Positions 1-12,183 of a stretch of 64,000 nucleotides of DNA are shown here, one piece after another. How positions within the stretch are numbered: the first letter of the stretch is position 1; each line of letters opens with the position of its first letter. The notes under the pieces were generated by a model. It ran no database searches. It had not been told where the DNA came from and was given only the letters and a program-made list of their open reading frames with translations. The stretch comes from Malaya genurostris. Lineage: Eukaryota; Arthropoda; Insecta; Diptera; Culicidae. The stretch lies in assembly GCF_030247185.1 (NCBI RefSeq), contig NC_080572.1:35014971-35078970 (forward strand). Direction: 5' to 3'. Made by a program: the position numbers and the translations under genes.

Positions 1-2513
1 CTTTGTCGCCCGTTCGATTAATAGTCAACTGCTCGTTCGGCGGTGTGCACTCGGTGCGGTTCAATGATATCACTTTTTCCTGTCGAATTCGTAGATTTGG
101 TTTCATATGTACTTGTACCCATTATGGAGATAATGTAAAAATATTTAATTATTTTCCATTGATATATAGAGAAATAGTGAGAAATCTGCAGATTTTTAAT
201 GTCATCGTGGCCGGTCGTGTCTTGCACGAAATGAAAATTATTGTGAATTAAGCGTATAATGGTAAAGCTGTGTCAAATATACTTCTGAACTTCCTTTTTT
301 TAGCATGAATATAGCGTTTGGATAAATAAGCTAAATACTATTTGCAAAACATGGAACTCTCAAGGTGTTCACTAGAATAACAGGCTGTACCTCAAACTGA
401 AAATTTATTATCAATGTGGCCAACGAAATTTCCGGTTTCTAATGAACTGTTAAGCTATTTAGCAGTCCAACACGAACCGCTAAGCAAAATTTAAACTCTA
501 CAAGTTGCAAAAAACTACGAGTAGGAGACGAACCGTAAAGTAAATTAATGTTTCATCTAAACAAATCGTTTCAACAGCTTTATGTGACCAACATCTAATC
601 AGAAGTATATAATTTTGTTTGGAATGCTGCCTAAAAGCATTCTCCGGTTCATGTCTCTCATTACCCGGGATCACTGCGCTATAATTTATCTAGATTGCCG
701 AATTACTTCATCATTAGGAAGCAAGAGAGCTATTGTGCATCGGATAAAAATATGCCAACAATAAAAATAAATACTACATTCTCCAGATACTGACAAATAG
801 CTTTCACAGACAGGAGCAGCAGCAACCAACTTATATACATAGAAAACCGCAGAACCTAATAAAAGAAAGAAAAGTATCCTTACCATAAGCTGTTTCCTGG
901 GCGAAGAGAAAAAATAGTAAAATATGACACACATATCCAGCCATTATTTTCCACCTTTCGTGCGCCGACTTCCGTTCCGGCTGGCTGAAGAAGGATACAA
1001 GAGTATTGGGTGGAAGGCTTGGAGAAAGCTTCCCGCACGGTTCACCTACCCCGAGACCCAATCAGCATCCACGAATTTCTGCCAGTCAAGATATTCTCCA
1101 ACTGTTTCTTAGGGGTTCCGCTTCTGCTTCGTATGTTGTGATATTTTTTAACTATTGTGTGCGGTTACTCTGCTACTGGTGCTGTGATATTCCACTAGCC
1201 ACCACCCACAGCCAACTGCAACACTAACACCGGCTGGCTGGCTGCGGGCCAAAATCACACGACAATTCTTTGCCGTTTGCACTGTTTACTGTTGCTACTC
1301 TTTTCAGAAACCGCTCCTTTGCTGTGCGGCTGGATCACACGGCTCTCACTTCACAATTCAAACAAACACTCACACAGACCCGCCGCAGGCTAACTTCTTT
1401 ATTGTTATTATTATTTCTTGTGTGTTCTTTTTTTTTTTGTTGCTCAACCCGTTTTCCGGACCGGATTCCTGTTTTGTAAACTTTTATTATATTTTCCCAT
1501 TTATTTATGTCCCCGGTGGTGGCCGGCACTGCGCTTTGCTTGTTCGGCTAAATGTGAAACGCAAAGCATATGTTGAATGCATATGACGGGGAGTGGTCAC
1601 GTTGCGTGAATACCCCCCTCCCCGTCCAAATAGTGCGATAACAGTGAAATAATGCTACTGTTCGGCGGTGGGTGAAATATTGGTGGAGCTGTTTTCATCT
1701 CGGCGGTTAAAGTTTTGTGATAAGTTTGTGTATTAAGGATTCCAAGGTAGTGAAAAATTTTGTTCAGAGGTAGAATATTGAGTCTTGGCCTAAAGATGTG
1801 TGATTTTTTTGAGAAATTGTTCAACGAATTACGTCAAATTTAGGCGATTCACAAACTACTAAAATGTCACTCGAACAACAACAGCATTTTGTAAATAAAC
1901 CTAAGCTTGACGTAATCTGTTGAGCCATCTCTGAGAAAATTGAACGAGTGTTGAATATGTCATTTTGTCGATTACGTCAGTCAATTTCGAATTTAATCAA
2001 TTACTCAATAGTAACAAGTCAAAAATGGTTGAAATTGATGCAGTCATCTCCGATCGATAAATTCTGCTCATAGAGTTCGTTTACGTAATATCTTCCGTCC
2101 ACCGGAAGGGCCGAATTCGTTAGACAACAAAACAGTCCCATTTGTTTCTTTTTCTTTCGTATTCGACTAGTCAAAATATTTGGAGCTTGTGCAAAACAAC
2201 TTGAAGTCCTTAACTGATGTAAAGTTCAATTTTACCATTAAAGCAATGACAGATTTTTTTTTTGATATTTGATTTTTGTATTTTTAGGTTTGGCTAAAAT
2301 TTTGCCCAGAAACGGTGGGTTCGATCGATTTTTTATCGAAATTTTATGAAATAACGCAGAGTTTCCAATAAAAAGAAAAAAAACTTTATACTACAGGAAA
2401 TATTTATTTTTGTAACGATTTTTAATGATCTTTGAATAATGTTAACATAGAAGTAAATTCTCTTAAAGCAGTAGATAAATTGTTAAGCAAAAGCTAGTAT
2501 TCATTCGATGTTA
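1..2513. other. Gene-free stretch, unassigned
   Basis: I see no supported coding region. Bases 900-1550 are more GC-rich and complex than the flanks and contain a possible non-coding first exon on the minus strand, listed separately. Bases 1830-2130 contain 'gttgagccatctctgagaaaattg', a weak match to the culicine dispersed repeat. The remainder is AT-rich with homopolymer runs. Short open frames here have no recognisable domain. Confidence 0.5.
1050..1400 (-). other. Candidate non-coding 5' exon ending in a GTAGGT donor
   Basis: Read on the minus strand, this block has the look of an insect 5' untranslated exon: rich in CAGTG, AAAC and AGCA words, without homopolymers, and more GC-rich than its surroundings. 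It runs into a consensus splice donor, GTAGGT, whose complement is at 1044-1049. No long conserved reading frame is visible. The left limit given here is a guess because I cannot locate a transcription start. It could equally be a conserved non-coding element. No coding exon that would go with it was recognised in the window. Confidence 0.22.
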
Positions 2514-4521
2514 GGGGAGACCGAGGCAAGTACGGACACGGGATCGAAATATTATTCCGATCCATGGATTGACTTTGAAAACGCGCTTCCATGTGACAAA
2601 CAAACACCAGTGAACTGGATGACGCTGAGTCAATTCAGTTTGGCGTCAATCGTGCTCGTACGAAGGAGTATGGTTTTTATTGAAATTGTTATTTTGGGTA
2701 TATTTGATTTCTGTGCATTGTAATGACGATCTGGGTAGTGCTTACAAATGTTTATTTCGGGCTAAATCCAGTGCTCATTCAGTGCTTCCGATAACGAGGA
2801 AAATAAAATTATTCATGCGTCTCGAAAATAAATTGTCCGAATTGAATAAATGAGGCTCAATTGGGCACAAAATTTCCGACTTGCTATTTTCAGCGGAAAT
2901 ATACCTAAATATTGATTCCTTTATTTTAATTCTACTTCTTATCACTTATTAAAACCAGTTTTAATCCACCTAGTGGTGTAATGATGCCTTTCTCATATAT
3001 AATACTGTTGTATTCTATTCAAAATATTTCACTTCGATTTTTGAAAAAAACCAAGGGATTCTTTGTGTATTAACTAACATAAGATAGAGAATGAAACAGT
3101 TCTCTGATCTGCTAGGTCATTCATTAGAAAAAGAAGTTGGTTCACTATTTTATGCCCAGCACCGGAACCCGAGAACCGGTATAATCGAAGTCGGTTCGTT
3201 CGGCCACCAACTAACATGACGTACAAACTCTACTAGTTCTTATTCAAATTTTGAAGATTTTATACAATTTTTCCATCGTACTCTTAACGACGATTTAAAT
3301 TTTTGTTGTATACGAGAATATGCAGTAATTTTTGGTAGGAGCATAAGACCTTTCATTTGACCCTAAGATTGGGAATAACGGTTTTGAGTTCAGTTTAGAT
3401 AATTTTTTACGGTTTTTGTTTCGCCGGTTCAAGTGACGGTGTACAATATTTAACACACTTTACTCTATAACTCCAAAACCGGAAGTCGGATATGGATGAA
3501 ATTAAGGAATTCCATATGAGACCGTGAAACCTTTTTATTTGAATCTAAGTTTGTGGAAATCGGTCAAACAATCGCTGAGAAAAGTTAGTGAGATCAATTT
3601 TGGAGTATTTGACCACTATTTCCGGTGCTTCCGGTAACCAAGATAGTCGGAATCGGTTCGTTTAGTTACGTACTGATAATGGCTATCGATTTGTGTAGTT
3701 TTGAGACCAGTTTAGAATTTTTTTTACATGTTTTGTTTCGCCGGTTTAAGTGACGGTGTACAATATCTAACACACTTTACCCTATAACTCCGGAACCGGA
3801 AGTTGGATCCGAAGAAAATTCAGGAATTCTGTACGGGACCGTTAGACCTTTCATTTGAATCTAAGTTTGTCAAAATCGGTTCAGCCGTCTCAGAGAAAAC
3901 CTAGTGATATTATTTGATACATACACACACAGAGACATTGCTCAGGTCGATGTACTGAGTCGAATGGTATATGACAGGTATATGAGAAAGGAAAAACTAA
4001 ATCTACTAGGCATTTAATCAAAACATATGTAGCGAAACAATAAAATTTTCTTCAATAAATACTCTAAAATCGGTTTCCACATCAGTTGTTTGATACCGCA
4101 AGGCGTGAAGTTTTGAGACAATACCTATATTCCCAGTGAGAAGGATTATGTCTCACGCAAGGTTGAAACCATCAGACAATTCATTCGAACACGATTTCAT
4201 ATTTTTTGCGCTCATCGAGTTTATAATCCGGTTCAGCGCCAGGAAGCCCGGGTGGGTCCCGTGGATCCTAAATATTGGGTTTTGTTCTTAAATATAGCAT
4301 ATTTTTCTATATCTCGAATTGGGAATTGTAGTTTTAATGTGGAAATACACAACCTGGTAAATAAATTGGATTAAAACCAAGATGTAATGGATATTTTCTT
4401 TTATTTTCAAGAAGTGTCCGGTTAAGCTCTACGAAGGTCTAGATAACTTGGGTAAAGTCCTAGTTGTAATGGATGCTTTTATTAATTTCCCGAAAGTGAC
4501 CGGCTTAGCCCCGGTCTCTCC
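2514..4521. mobile_element. Composite TA-target element split by a culicine repeat
   Basis: The left end reads GGGGAGACCGAGGCAAG just after TA (2512-2513). The right end, in reverse complement, reads GGAGAGACCGGGGCTAAG and is followed by TA (4522-4523). These imperfect inverted termini and the TA target resemble a Tc1/mariner-type MITE. About 1 kb of culicine dispersed repeat sits between the halves and probably inserted later. Related end-like sequence occurs near 35045-35065. No transposase is encoded. Confidence 0.4.
2953..4020. repeat. Culicine dispersed repeat, near-complete copy
   Basis: It opens with 'ttttaatccacctagtgg' followed by 'gcctttctcatata' and closes with 'tatatgagaaagg', so the ends are imperfect inverted repeats (CCTTTCTCATATA / TATATGAGAAAGG). 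The interior contains two diverged tandem blocks, each built from 'ccggaaccggaagt', 'acctttcatttgaatctaag' and 'aaaatcggttcagccgtctc' phrases. A 'tacatacacacacagag' run lies near the right end. No open frame. Partial copies recur at about 15.5, 26.4, 36.2, 36.9, 40.6, 44.7, 52.1, 57.6, 63.0 and 63.8 kb. Confidence 0.7.
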
Positions 4522-6577
4522 TATGTTGTTTTTCTCATATTAGAATATATAAAATATATGAGAAAGTTAATATATGAAAAGAATCAGAAAATATGTTTCC
4601 CAGTTTTTCTGATAAAAACATACCTGTTATTTTCTTAGTATAAGTATGGTGTCACAATTTTCTTGATCTTACAAAAATGTATTTGTATATAAAATAATCT
4701 GGTACTGCGAATAAACAAGTTAGTGAGAAACAAGTGACAGACAAGTGACAATTTGATGGGAGGAAGAAATAGCTCAGAATAAAGTACAAAATGAATAGCA
4801 TCTTCTACGGAGATTTCGTAAACGTGTTTTATAAAGTGTTCCAAAAATTGCGGAAATCTCTCGGAAAGTAATATTGTCAAGTTAGTTGAACTAGGATTTG
4901 TTGAAAAAAATCTGCTCAACAAAAAGTTCCAAAATGTTAATATTGATATTTTCAATGAATTAAAATTAGTTCGATTAAATATACTATGGAGATATATCAC
5001 GAGATTATAAACAGCAAAAAGATTAATGAATGAGAGCGGTGTGCTTTGTTCTATTGAATCGAGGGTTGCCAGAGGACTAGATGATTATATTGAAGACGCT
5101 GTTATGCATTTTTACGACCCTGGTCAACGTGGTTGTGTAACAATTAGGAAGAACGGAAAACCCCAAGCTGTTCAAAGGCTAATGACCACTACATTGCAAG
5201 AAACCGACAACCGATCTATGGTTGTTTCCTATTTTGTTTAAAAGTTGGAACAAATTTTTCGGGAGAAAAAGCTTTTCATTTTTCAAATAAACTCAATTAA
5301 CCAAATAAAAACCGTTACAAAAAAAAATTGTCCGATTTTTTTTTTCAATCCGCAGTATCTCTTGAAAGGTAGCATATTTCAAAATTTTAATTACCATCTT
5401 ATTTATTGAAAATTCAAGTTCTTTTATAAATTTTTGTTGTAAAATAGAAAGAGAATTTTTTTTAATGATTTTAAAAAAATTACATTATTCTGAAAATTTT
5501 AAAATTTTTCAATTATTATTTCTCCGTTCAAAAATTAGACAGTATGTTATTTTGGACTTCAGTCACAGCATATCAAGAAATAAAAACTCAATATAGGTTT
5601 TTTGAGATAGTTGAATCTTAAGTTTTAAATAATAAAACAATTTTCAACAATACTAATTTCTTTTTACATAGTCTTCATAATTACTCAAAACATTGCATAA
5701 GATACTTTTCGAAAATCGATCGAACTCATCGTTTCTGGGATACTCACTTCATTTTCTCAGAGATGACGAAATATCTGAAATGTCTAACGGTTCCATAAAC
5801 CGCTATAGATTTTCATCTTAATTTTACTTCCGGTGCCGGAATTACAGGGTGAAGTGTGTTTGAATTTTCAAACCATCATTTACTTAGAGCGACAATACAA
5901 AAAAATTAAAAATTATGCTGAGTTTGTCTCAAAACGATTTCAATTCTTAAGATATGTTAGTTTCTGGTAAAATGGCTATACCGGTTTGCATAACGGAGCT
6001 CACTTCATGGTCTCAATTATGGCAGAACCGGATTTTAATAACTTAGGGTCAAACAGAAGTTTATTCCGGATTCGACTGTGGAGAAGTTTACTTAAATTTT
6101 TAAGCCGTCATCTAGAGCAACAAAGTAAACAAAGGGGAAAGTTCTGCTGAATTTGAATTAAACACTTGTTATGAAATCATAAATTTCTCAAATCGAATAA
6201 ACACAATTTCACAAAACGCTTTCATCATCGATGTTGTTTTCATTGACATTTTGAAGCGACGCAAACAGATTTCAACTAAAAAAGTTGTTGATTTTGCATC
6301 GCGATTATTGTTTTGCTTTCAACTGTCTCCGGCATTTGACAGCATTCGAAACAGCATATTTTTCAACTACTGGAATATATGCAAATAAAAAACCATATTG
6401 GTTGAATCAAAAAGGAATTAGTTAAATCAACTATCGCAAAATTCAAAAGCTGCGATATCGCAATTTTATGATCGAAGGGTTCATGATAATACTATAAAAA
6501 TAATTACACCGAAGATGCCATATTATTTCGCGAATCCACTGCCCACCTTTTTTTTGTTTCTATTCTAGAAGTTTCGA
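4522..6577. other. Gene-free stretch, AT-rich
   Basis: Apart from the small frame at 5026-5241, I see no gene. Bases 5730-6180 contain degraded culicine-repeat phrases ('ttttctcagagatgacg', 'cttccggtgccgg', 'aattacagggtgaagtgtg'). The remainder is long A/T runs. Confidence 0.5.
5026..5241 (+). other. Unrecognised 71-codon open frame
   Basis: It starts at ATG and encodes a 71-residue peptide of ordinary globular-looking composition (MNESGVLCSIESRVARG at the N-terminus). I recognise no family. Immediately upstream on the same strand, 4870-5007 holds another protein-like open stretch in a different register (KLVELGFVEKNLLNKK), so this could be the decayed remains of one gene or an unidentified mobile element. 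There is no promoter, splice or codon evidence for expression. Confidence 0.15.
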
Positions 6578-6699
6578 CATTAAGATCATTCACCTCTTAG
6601 GGCTAGAAAAACTTTCTGACCCTACCAGGGTTGGGAATCGAACCAAGGCAGGCTGCGTGGAAGGCATCGTCGTCCTCAGCACACTATACCCGTCCCCCA
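6578..6699 (-). mobile_element. tRNA-derived SINE (family 2), reverse orientation
   Basis: On the minus strand it begins with a tRNA-like head and has a perfect RNA polymerase III box B, GGTTCGATTCCC (complement at 6633-6644). A tail follows containing 'agaaagtttttctagccc', a phrase I know from mosquito tRNA-derived SINEs. The boundaries are approximate, and target duplications were not found. It encodes no protein; such elements use LINE machinery in trans. Confidence 0.6.
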
Positions 6700-8972
6700 A
6701 TACATCTTTATTTTTTAATTTGCCAACTAGCTTCTAAAAGCAGATTGTTGTTTTATTAGGATATAACTACTAAAAAAAATTCCAATAATTGTATAACACA
6801 TTTTGAAATAACGGATTAAAGACTTTTGAACCTCTGTCACTCTGACCGCCAATTTTGTACTGTGAAAGTTAGAGAAAAATATTTTTCAGAAATCGCACGC
6901 AAAAACAAAACTTTACAACTGTGTAAAAATATTCACCATACTCGAAATTGCTTTCGCTGAAAGTCTAACCAGCTGACAGTATAGACAAAAAAAAGCAATT
7001 CCGCCATCCCCGTTGACGGCAGCTCTCCTTCATTGTTTTATTTGCCATGAAAACAAGTTGCGGACTATCGTGAACAAATTTATTGTAATTCATTTTTTTC
7101 TTAGTTGCATTCAACTTTTTTTTATTCTCCCACGTGTGCCTGAAAGCTATTTATTTTGTTGAATTGCTGGCCGCAACTGTTACTACATTCGAAACTGTAA
7201 CCATTATATCCCCCCTGGTTATGATAGTTTAGTTTCTCTTTCAGTGTTCATGTGCATACATACGTATGTACTCAATTTCTATCGAAACCCCCCTTTCTTT
7301 TCCAGATTTTCCAGCGGTTGCTGGCGGCAACAGTGACCATATTTTCCAACAGTGCCGAAGCCAAAACTCAAACAGTACACACTAAAACCGTAAACGAGAT
7401 GAAAACTTGTCGTAAAATGCTGCACTTGAAACACACCACGGGACACGACGCTATGCTTTGCCTCTCACTTAAATTCAATCGGCTTACAATAATAAAGCGT
7501 TGAAAATTGAATGTGCAATTGTTTCAAATTACCGGTACTGCTACTTCTGATGCTGTTAGAACTTGTTCGATTCGTCGCCGAGTTTACCAATAAATTATTT
7601 CCTCTTTATGGTGCAACGATTTTCGGCTCAACTTCTCGTTCGCTTTGCTTCTTGGCCACCAGAACTTCATCAATTTGCAATGGCAAGCAAGCACAGCACC
7701 GGATCGGTGAGCGGAAAAGTTTTTTTTTTCTTGAGTCAGTTACCATCCGTAAAATTAATCGTGTTTTCTGTATGTACTTTCCAGCATACTTTCGCTGAGC
7801 GTCGTACCAAGAAAAAAATACTCAGAAAATATCCCGACTGGGCCAAACTGTGTTATCGCAATTTTCCCGCTCGCTTAACTTCCACTCATGGGCGGTTGGA
7901 TTTTTCTTTCGTTTTTTTTCGTTACTAGATGTGATTACAGCTTCATTGAATTTTCTGTGCTCGCTGTCCTGTCCTAGGTATGTGGGTTGGTTTGGGCTGC
8001 GCGCAATTTTGGCTCCGTTGTAGTCCTCAGCAGTAGTTCAAGCTCGGATAAGTCAGCGCCAGTGTCACTCGGCCGGATGGGAAATAATTTGGCACAATTT
8101 TCGCCATCTTTATCAGCAGTTTAAATGCATTAACCTGCAAGAAAAATCGAGAGGAAAGAAAAAAAAAGTGAGCGCCATGGCAGAACGAAATGAAGCCGGA
8201 AATAAATGGCTTAGGCAAAAAGCATTAATGGCAAGTATGGCATGATGATATTTTTTGTTGGCGCTTTTTATTATTTTTTTAGAATCTCGTACGACTGGTC
8301 GGATGCGATGGGCTGGAAAAGAAAGATTGTTGTTTCCTCTGAGCATTCGGATGCCCATTTGGATAAACTTGAAGGGGAGGCTAGTTACAACTATTATACT
8401 TGCAGCTTGGTTTATTCCAGTAAAAAGCTTTCGCTTGCAATAATTCAATTTTTCTGAGCACAGCAAATATTACTCGATATTCGATGAAATAATAATGGTT
8501 CGGTACTCCCCCAAAATAATGTCGCTTTATTTTATACGACATTTGCCATCTTTGCCACAATAAACTACCTTGGCTGCATGATAAATCTAGGCAAAACCTT
8601 TTTCGGTTCAAAATACATATATCACTCATTGATGTTATAAAAGTTAAGTTTAAAATAGTTCTAAGGAATCTCTTAAATTAAGAATGTAGTAAAACTATTA
8701 AACGTACACACGGTTTCTCAATTCAATTTTGATCCTGCAATTTAATACATATGTAGTGAAACGAAACTAAAAAAACTTCAAAGCGGAAATCACTTTAATT
8801 TCTAAAAGATGACTTAACCGAGTTCCACAAACTACAATTGAAATGAAAGGTATTATGGATTCACAGGTTGCTATTAAATTTTTTTCAGTGATTCGACTTC
8901 CGGTTCAGATCAAGGTCATTTCGTCAACAATCGATTCTCCGAAAGCTGTTTCACCGAGATCCAAATAAATAA
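6700..8972. other. Gene-free stretch, unassigned
   Basis: No supported gene. Bases 7250-8460 are richer in unique sequence and have several overlapping short open frames on both strands, none with a recognisable domain. Bases 8740-8960 carry weak culicine-repeat phrases ('cttccggttcagatc'). Confidence 0.45.
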
Positions 8973-9392
8973 TATGTAATATCGCATCGGAATGCGAAGG
9001 TTATCGCGATATTGATGATGTCGTTTGGACATGCGTGGAGTATCGTGATTTCAGATCTCAACTAATAAATTCCTTGCGTACTCAAGGTAGAGTACCAATG
9101 TCCCAGTTCGCGACATTCTTGCTTGTTGTGACCTTCCTTACATGAAACTTCTTTATCATTTCGTTAAGAGCATTTTAGTTCCAATTTTATTTGTTATTTA
9201 TGTTAGACTGCTTCCTCTTCCATGAGTTCAACCAATAGTCAGCTTTATTATACTGAATAAAAGTGATGAACTGATACAAACAAACCTGAAATAGTTTTAA
9301 GATCACGTACAAAATAAATGCATTTTATTTAATGTAATTTATGATAGCAAGCCGATTGATTATAAACTAACTAACTAACTAACCAACATACT
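8973..9392 (+). pseudogene. 3' remnant of an I-superfamily LINE ORF2
   Basis: Translation gives CEGYRDIDDVVWTCVEYRD at about 8993-9049, then, after a frame change near 9100, VRDILACCDLPYMKLLYHF. Both match the C-terminus of the intact ORF2 at 53.0-56.8 kb (DGYQDIEHVVWSCVEYRDAR; VRDVLASRDSSYMLLIYEF). This is the zinc-finger tail of such proteins, with the D-for-H substitution breaking the finger. Downstream comes a short 3' UTR and a tail of 'actaactaactaacc' (about 9366-9385), unlike the poly(A) tail of the copy at 57.4 kb. It is therefore a related but distinct, dead, heavily 5'-truncated element. Confidence 0.75.
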
Positions 9393-9441
9393 AATATGAT
9401 ATTTGAAATGTATTAGGTTTAAATTACTATCTACCGTGAAT

Positions 9442-9656
9442 CCCGGGTTGGCGGTTCAATGCATAGGACGCTGGTCTTACAAGCCAGTTGTCGTATGTTC
9501 GAGCCCCGACCTGGAAGGATTCTTAGTGTCAGTAGGATCCATAGTACTAGCCATGCAATGATTTTGTACACTAAGAATCGGCTGCGCAGTCTGTTGGAAC
9601 AGAAAGGCCAAATTACACAAAAGGAATGTAAATGCCCCAGGACTTTGCTTTGCTGT
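9442..9656 (+). mobile_element. tRNA-derived SINE (family 1)
   Basis: The head 'cccgggttggcggttcaatg' resembles a tRNA 5' half with box A. Box B is GTTCGAGCC at 9497-9505. A non-tRNA body follows ('cttagtgtcagtaggatc', 'gtacactaagaatcggctg') and a T-rich 'aggactttgctttgct' end. Two further copies in the same orientation lie at 23.6 and 45.0 kb. The type resembles the tRNA-related SINEs known in Aedes (Feilai-like), but I cannot assign the family by name. Confidence 0.7.
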
Positions 9657-9894
9657 GAATTCCGCGGCGAAGAAGAACTTATGTATATTGCCTATGAAAT
9701 AAACATATTTATGGAAAAAAATCTAAAAATGTGCACACATACACACGCAGACATTTTCAGATCACGTCGAGCTGAGGCGAACGGTATACAACAATATAGT
9801 TCTTTATACGGTTTTGGAATTGCTGGGTGATGTGTTTTTGTAGGTTGTTCAAAGTTTATAATAAGGCTTAATAAAATCACTTGATAAAAAGCAT

Positions 9895-10341
9895 GGTAAC
9901 TAGTCTTGTTGAAACCACAAGTCCAATTCTTCCATTTTGGACAAATATATCGTTAAACATCACACGGTAGCGCTCGCCATTCACAGTAACGTTCCGCCCA
10001 TCGTTACCTTCGAAGAAGTACGGTGATGCCAACGGCCCATAATTCACACCAAACAGTAAATTTTTGGGATGCATTGGTAGCTCTCGCAATGCTTCTGGCT
10101 GGTCTTCACTCCAGATGCGTCTTGTTGACGTATCCATTCAACCAGAAATAAGCTTCGTCGCTGAACACAATTTTTCGATCAAAAAGTGCACCTTCCTTCA
10201 ACTTTGCCGGCGCTTATTCACCAAATGGTAGACGTTGTAAGTCGATTCATGATTAAATTAATAGACCAAACTGAATAAGTTTGACAATTATCTGTCAAAA
10301 ACAGTGTTGCCGAAAAGATACCAGCAAAAAAAATCATCCTT
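9895..10341 (-). pseudogene. DD41D mariner transposase fragment, decayed
   Basis: The minus strand encodes RIWSEDQPEALRELPMHPK and GRNVTVNGERYRVMF, clear matches to the transposase at 33.7-34.4 kb (RIWSEEQPEAVQELPMHPE; GRNVTVNGDRYRSML). It runs from about the second catalytic block ('cttgttgaaaccacaagtcc') through the N-terminal ATG near 10250 and on to a terminal 'aaaaaaaatcatccttta' at about 10325-10342, comparable with the inverted terminus of the larger copy. Stops and a frame change interrupt it, and the C-terminal third and other terminus are missing. Like the larger copy, it passes from MNRLT almost directly to the pre-catalytic segment, so both lack the helix-turn-helix region. Confidence 0.75.
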
Positions 10342-12183
10342 TATTTCATATATTTCATCCACCCTTAAATCCGGAACGGGATGTTGGATCTGGACAAACT
10401 TCAATGGCAATCGGTAGAACCACAAGGGTGCTACCAGAGTGAGTGCGGAAGAAGAGTGATTCAAAGCGATATTCTGTTGAAATAGTTAGCGCACACGCGC
10501 TTTTTTGAGGTTCACGTGATGTTTGCACTCTAGCGGCAATCTAAGACTTTTCAATTCAATCTAGAACTAGGGAAATCGGTTCAGCCATATCTTAGTAAAC
10601 AATCTGATTTTTTTTAACCGGTTAAGTCAGAGTGTGTGTGTTGTGTGGCCACACATTAACAAGACCTGGAGATTTGAATAGTTTTGAAGATTATGTGCCC
10701 TTTTACGGTTTGAAATTCAATAAACTCATTGAGCTGTAATCTTAGAAACGGTAGTCGAATCCGGAATAAGTTCAATAGCAGGCTAAGAGCCTATTTAACG
10801 CCAGATGAAATTTCACACCAAACTGAGAACCCGAGCAAAGTCAGACATCAAAACGAGAATGATAGCAACCTCACATTGAAATCTTAATTTGATTTCAGCT
10901 CATCAATTTTTCAATCGATATCACCGTGATCAATTGAAAGATTTTTGTCAACACTTCTGCATCTTTAACACCAATAATCTTCCTTATTTTTGCTTGCAAG
11001 ATTATTGTTGTAGAACCACACATCCGGAGGACATTGGATAGGTTGGCGATCATTGGTGTCACGTTTATCTGAAGCTGTTCATCTCATTTAGCGATCTCCT
11101 GGCATACTGAGCCTTCACCAGATCCCACCAAAAGGCCTCATTCTCTTTCGAGGACGAATAGCGGCTTGGGCATTCTCATCTCGCAGATTGTCAGCCACAG
11201 AAAGACCTTCTTCAGACTTGATATAAAAAATACTTTTGACGTCAACGACTTCTGGTGGGGTACAGTACAGTTTTCGCGTTTAGTTTTAAAAAAATGTTAA
11301 ATGTTTTGACTATTATTTTCGACTGTTGTTTTGACCGTTATTGTCACATCAATCATATAATAGGTCTTAGAACTAGCTGACACTAGCTCTCCATATAGTA
11401 CAGCGATTTTGCCTTAATATTTGAAAAACTTAGAAAACTAGTTTGACAACCCCATTCTCCAAATAATTAGATTTCCATGAACAATATATGTATAACCCAT
11501 TTTATCTGAAGCAGAAAAATGAATTGCCTAATGTTCGTTCCGAAATTAATCTTCATCGAATGATTCCGAATTTGAAGTCTACACAAAAACTAAAAACTTG
11601 CTAAATCAGTGTGATAATGTCTGTGGACAGAAGCGACATAGTCGTTCATTGTCCAGTCGAAATAGGTAAGTAAAATATATTTTTTAATCGAAATAACATA
11701 TGATCTGGGATTGCTTATTGCCAGTAAGACGGTTCCTAGTTCCCGTCCCCAGTCAGCCTTTGTTGTAAAAGACTTCACTCTAAGGCCTCGAAATTCGAAT
11801 TTCAAAGTGATTACATATTCGAATAGAGTGAGATCAAATAAATAACTCAATTTGATGTTATGATGTTGACATGCTACAGACAAAGAGCACATTTTCATAC
11901 CTATCAAATAGCCGCATTGCTATTCACGATGGTTTCGTGACGGATGCGATGAAACAAGTGTATATCGGCTAAAACCACCTGCATACGGCTTGGTGAATCA
12001 ACACTGCTTGCATATGATCGAAAATCTTCTTACAGCTCAACGTCGCAGTCCATTGCATTCCCAAAGAGTTCGGAATCCATACTACCTAGCTGCAGTCAGT
12101 CTCTCTATGGAGATTGCTGCAAGTAATATCGCCTAAAGATATACTATCCCCGGGTCTTTAGCTCAATTTCAATTTGAGAACTA
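10342..12183. other. Gene-free stretch with scattered culicine repeat
   Basis: Bases 10360-10790 contain culicine-repeat phrases ('atccggaacggg', 'aatcggttcagccatatc', 'acggtagtcgaatccgg'). The remaining 1.4 kb has no recognisable gene or repeat. A 105-codon minus-strand frame at 11590-11907 has no recognisable domain. Confidence 0.45.

Noticed and set aside
9442..9520. A tRNA gene
   Set aside because: Box A and B occur, but no complete cloverleaf is visible, and the sequence continues into a SINE body repeated at two other loci.
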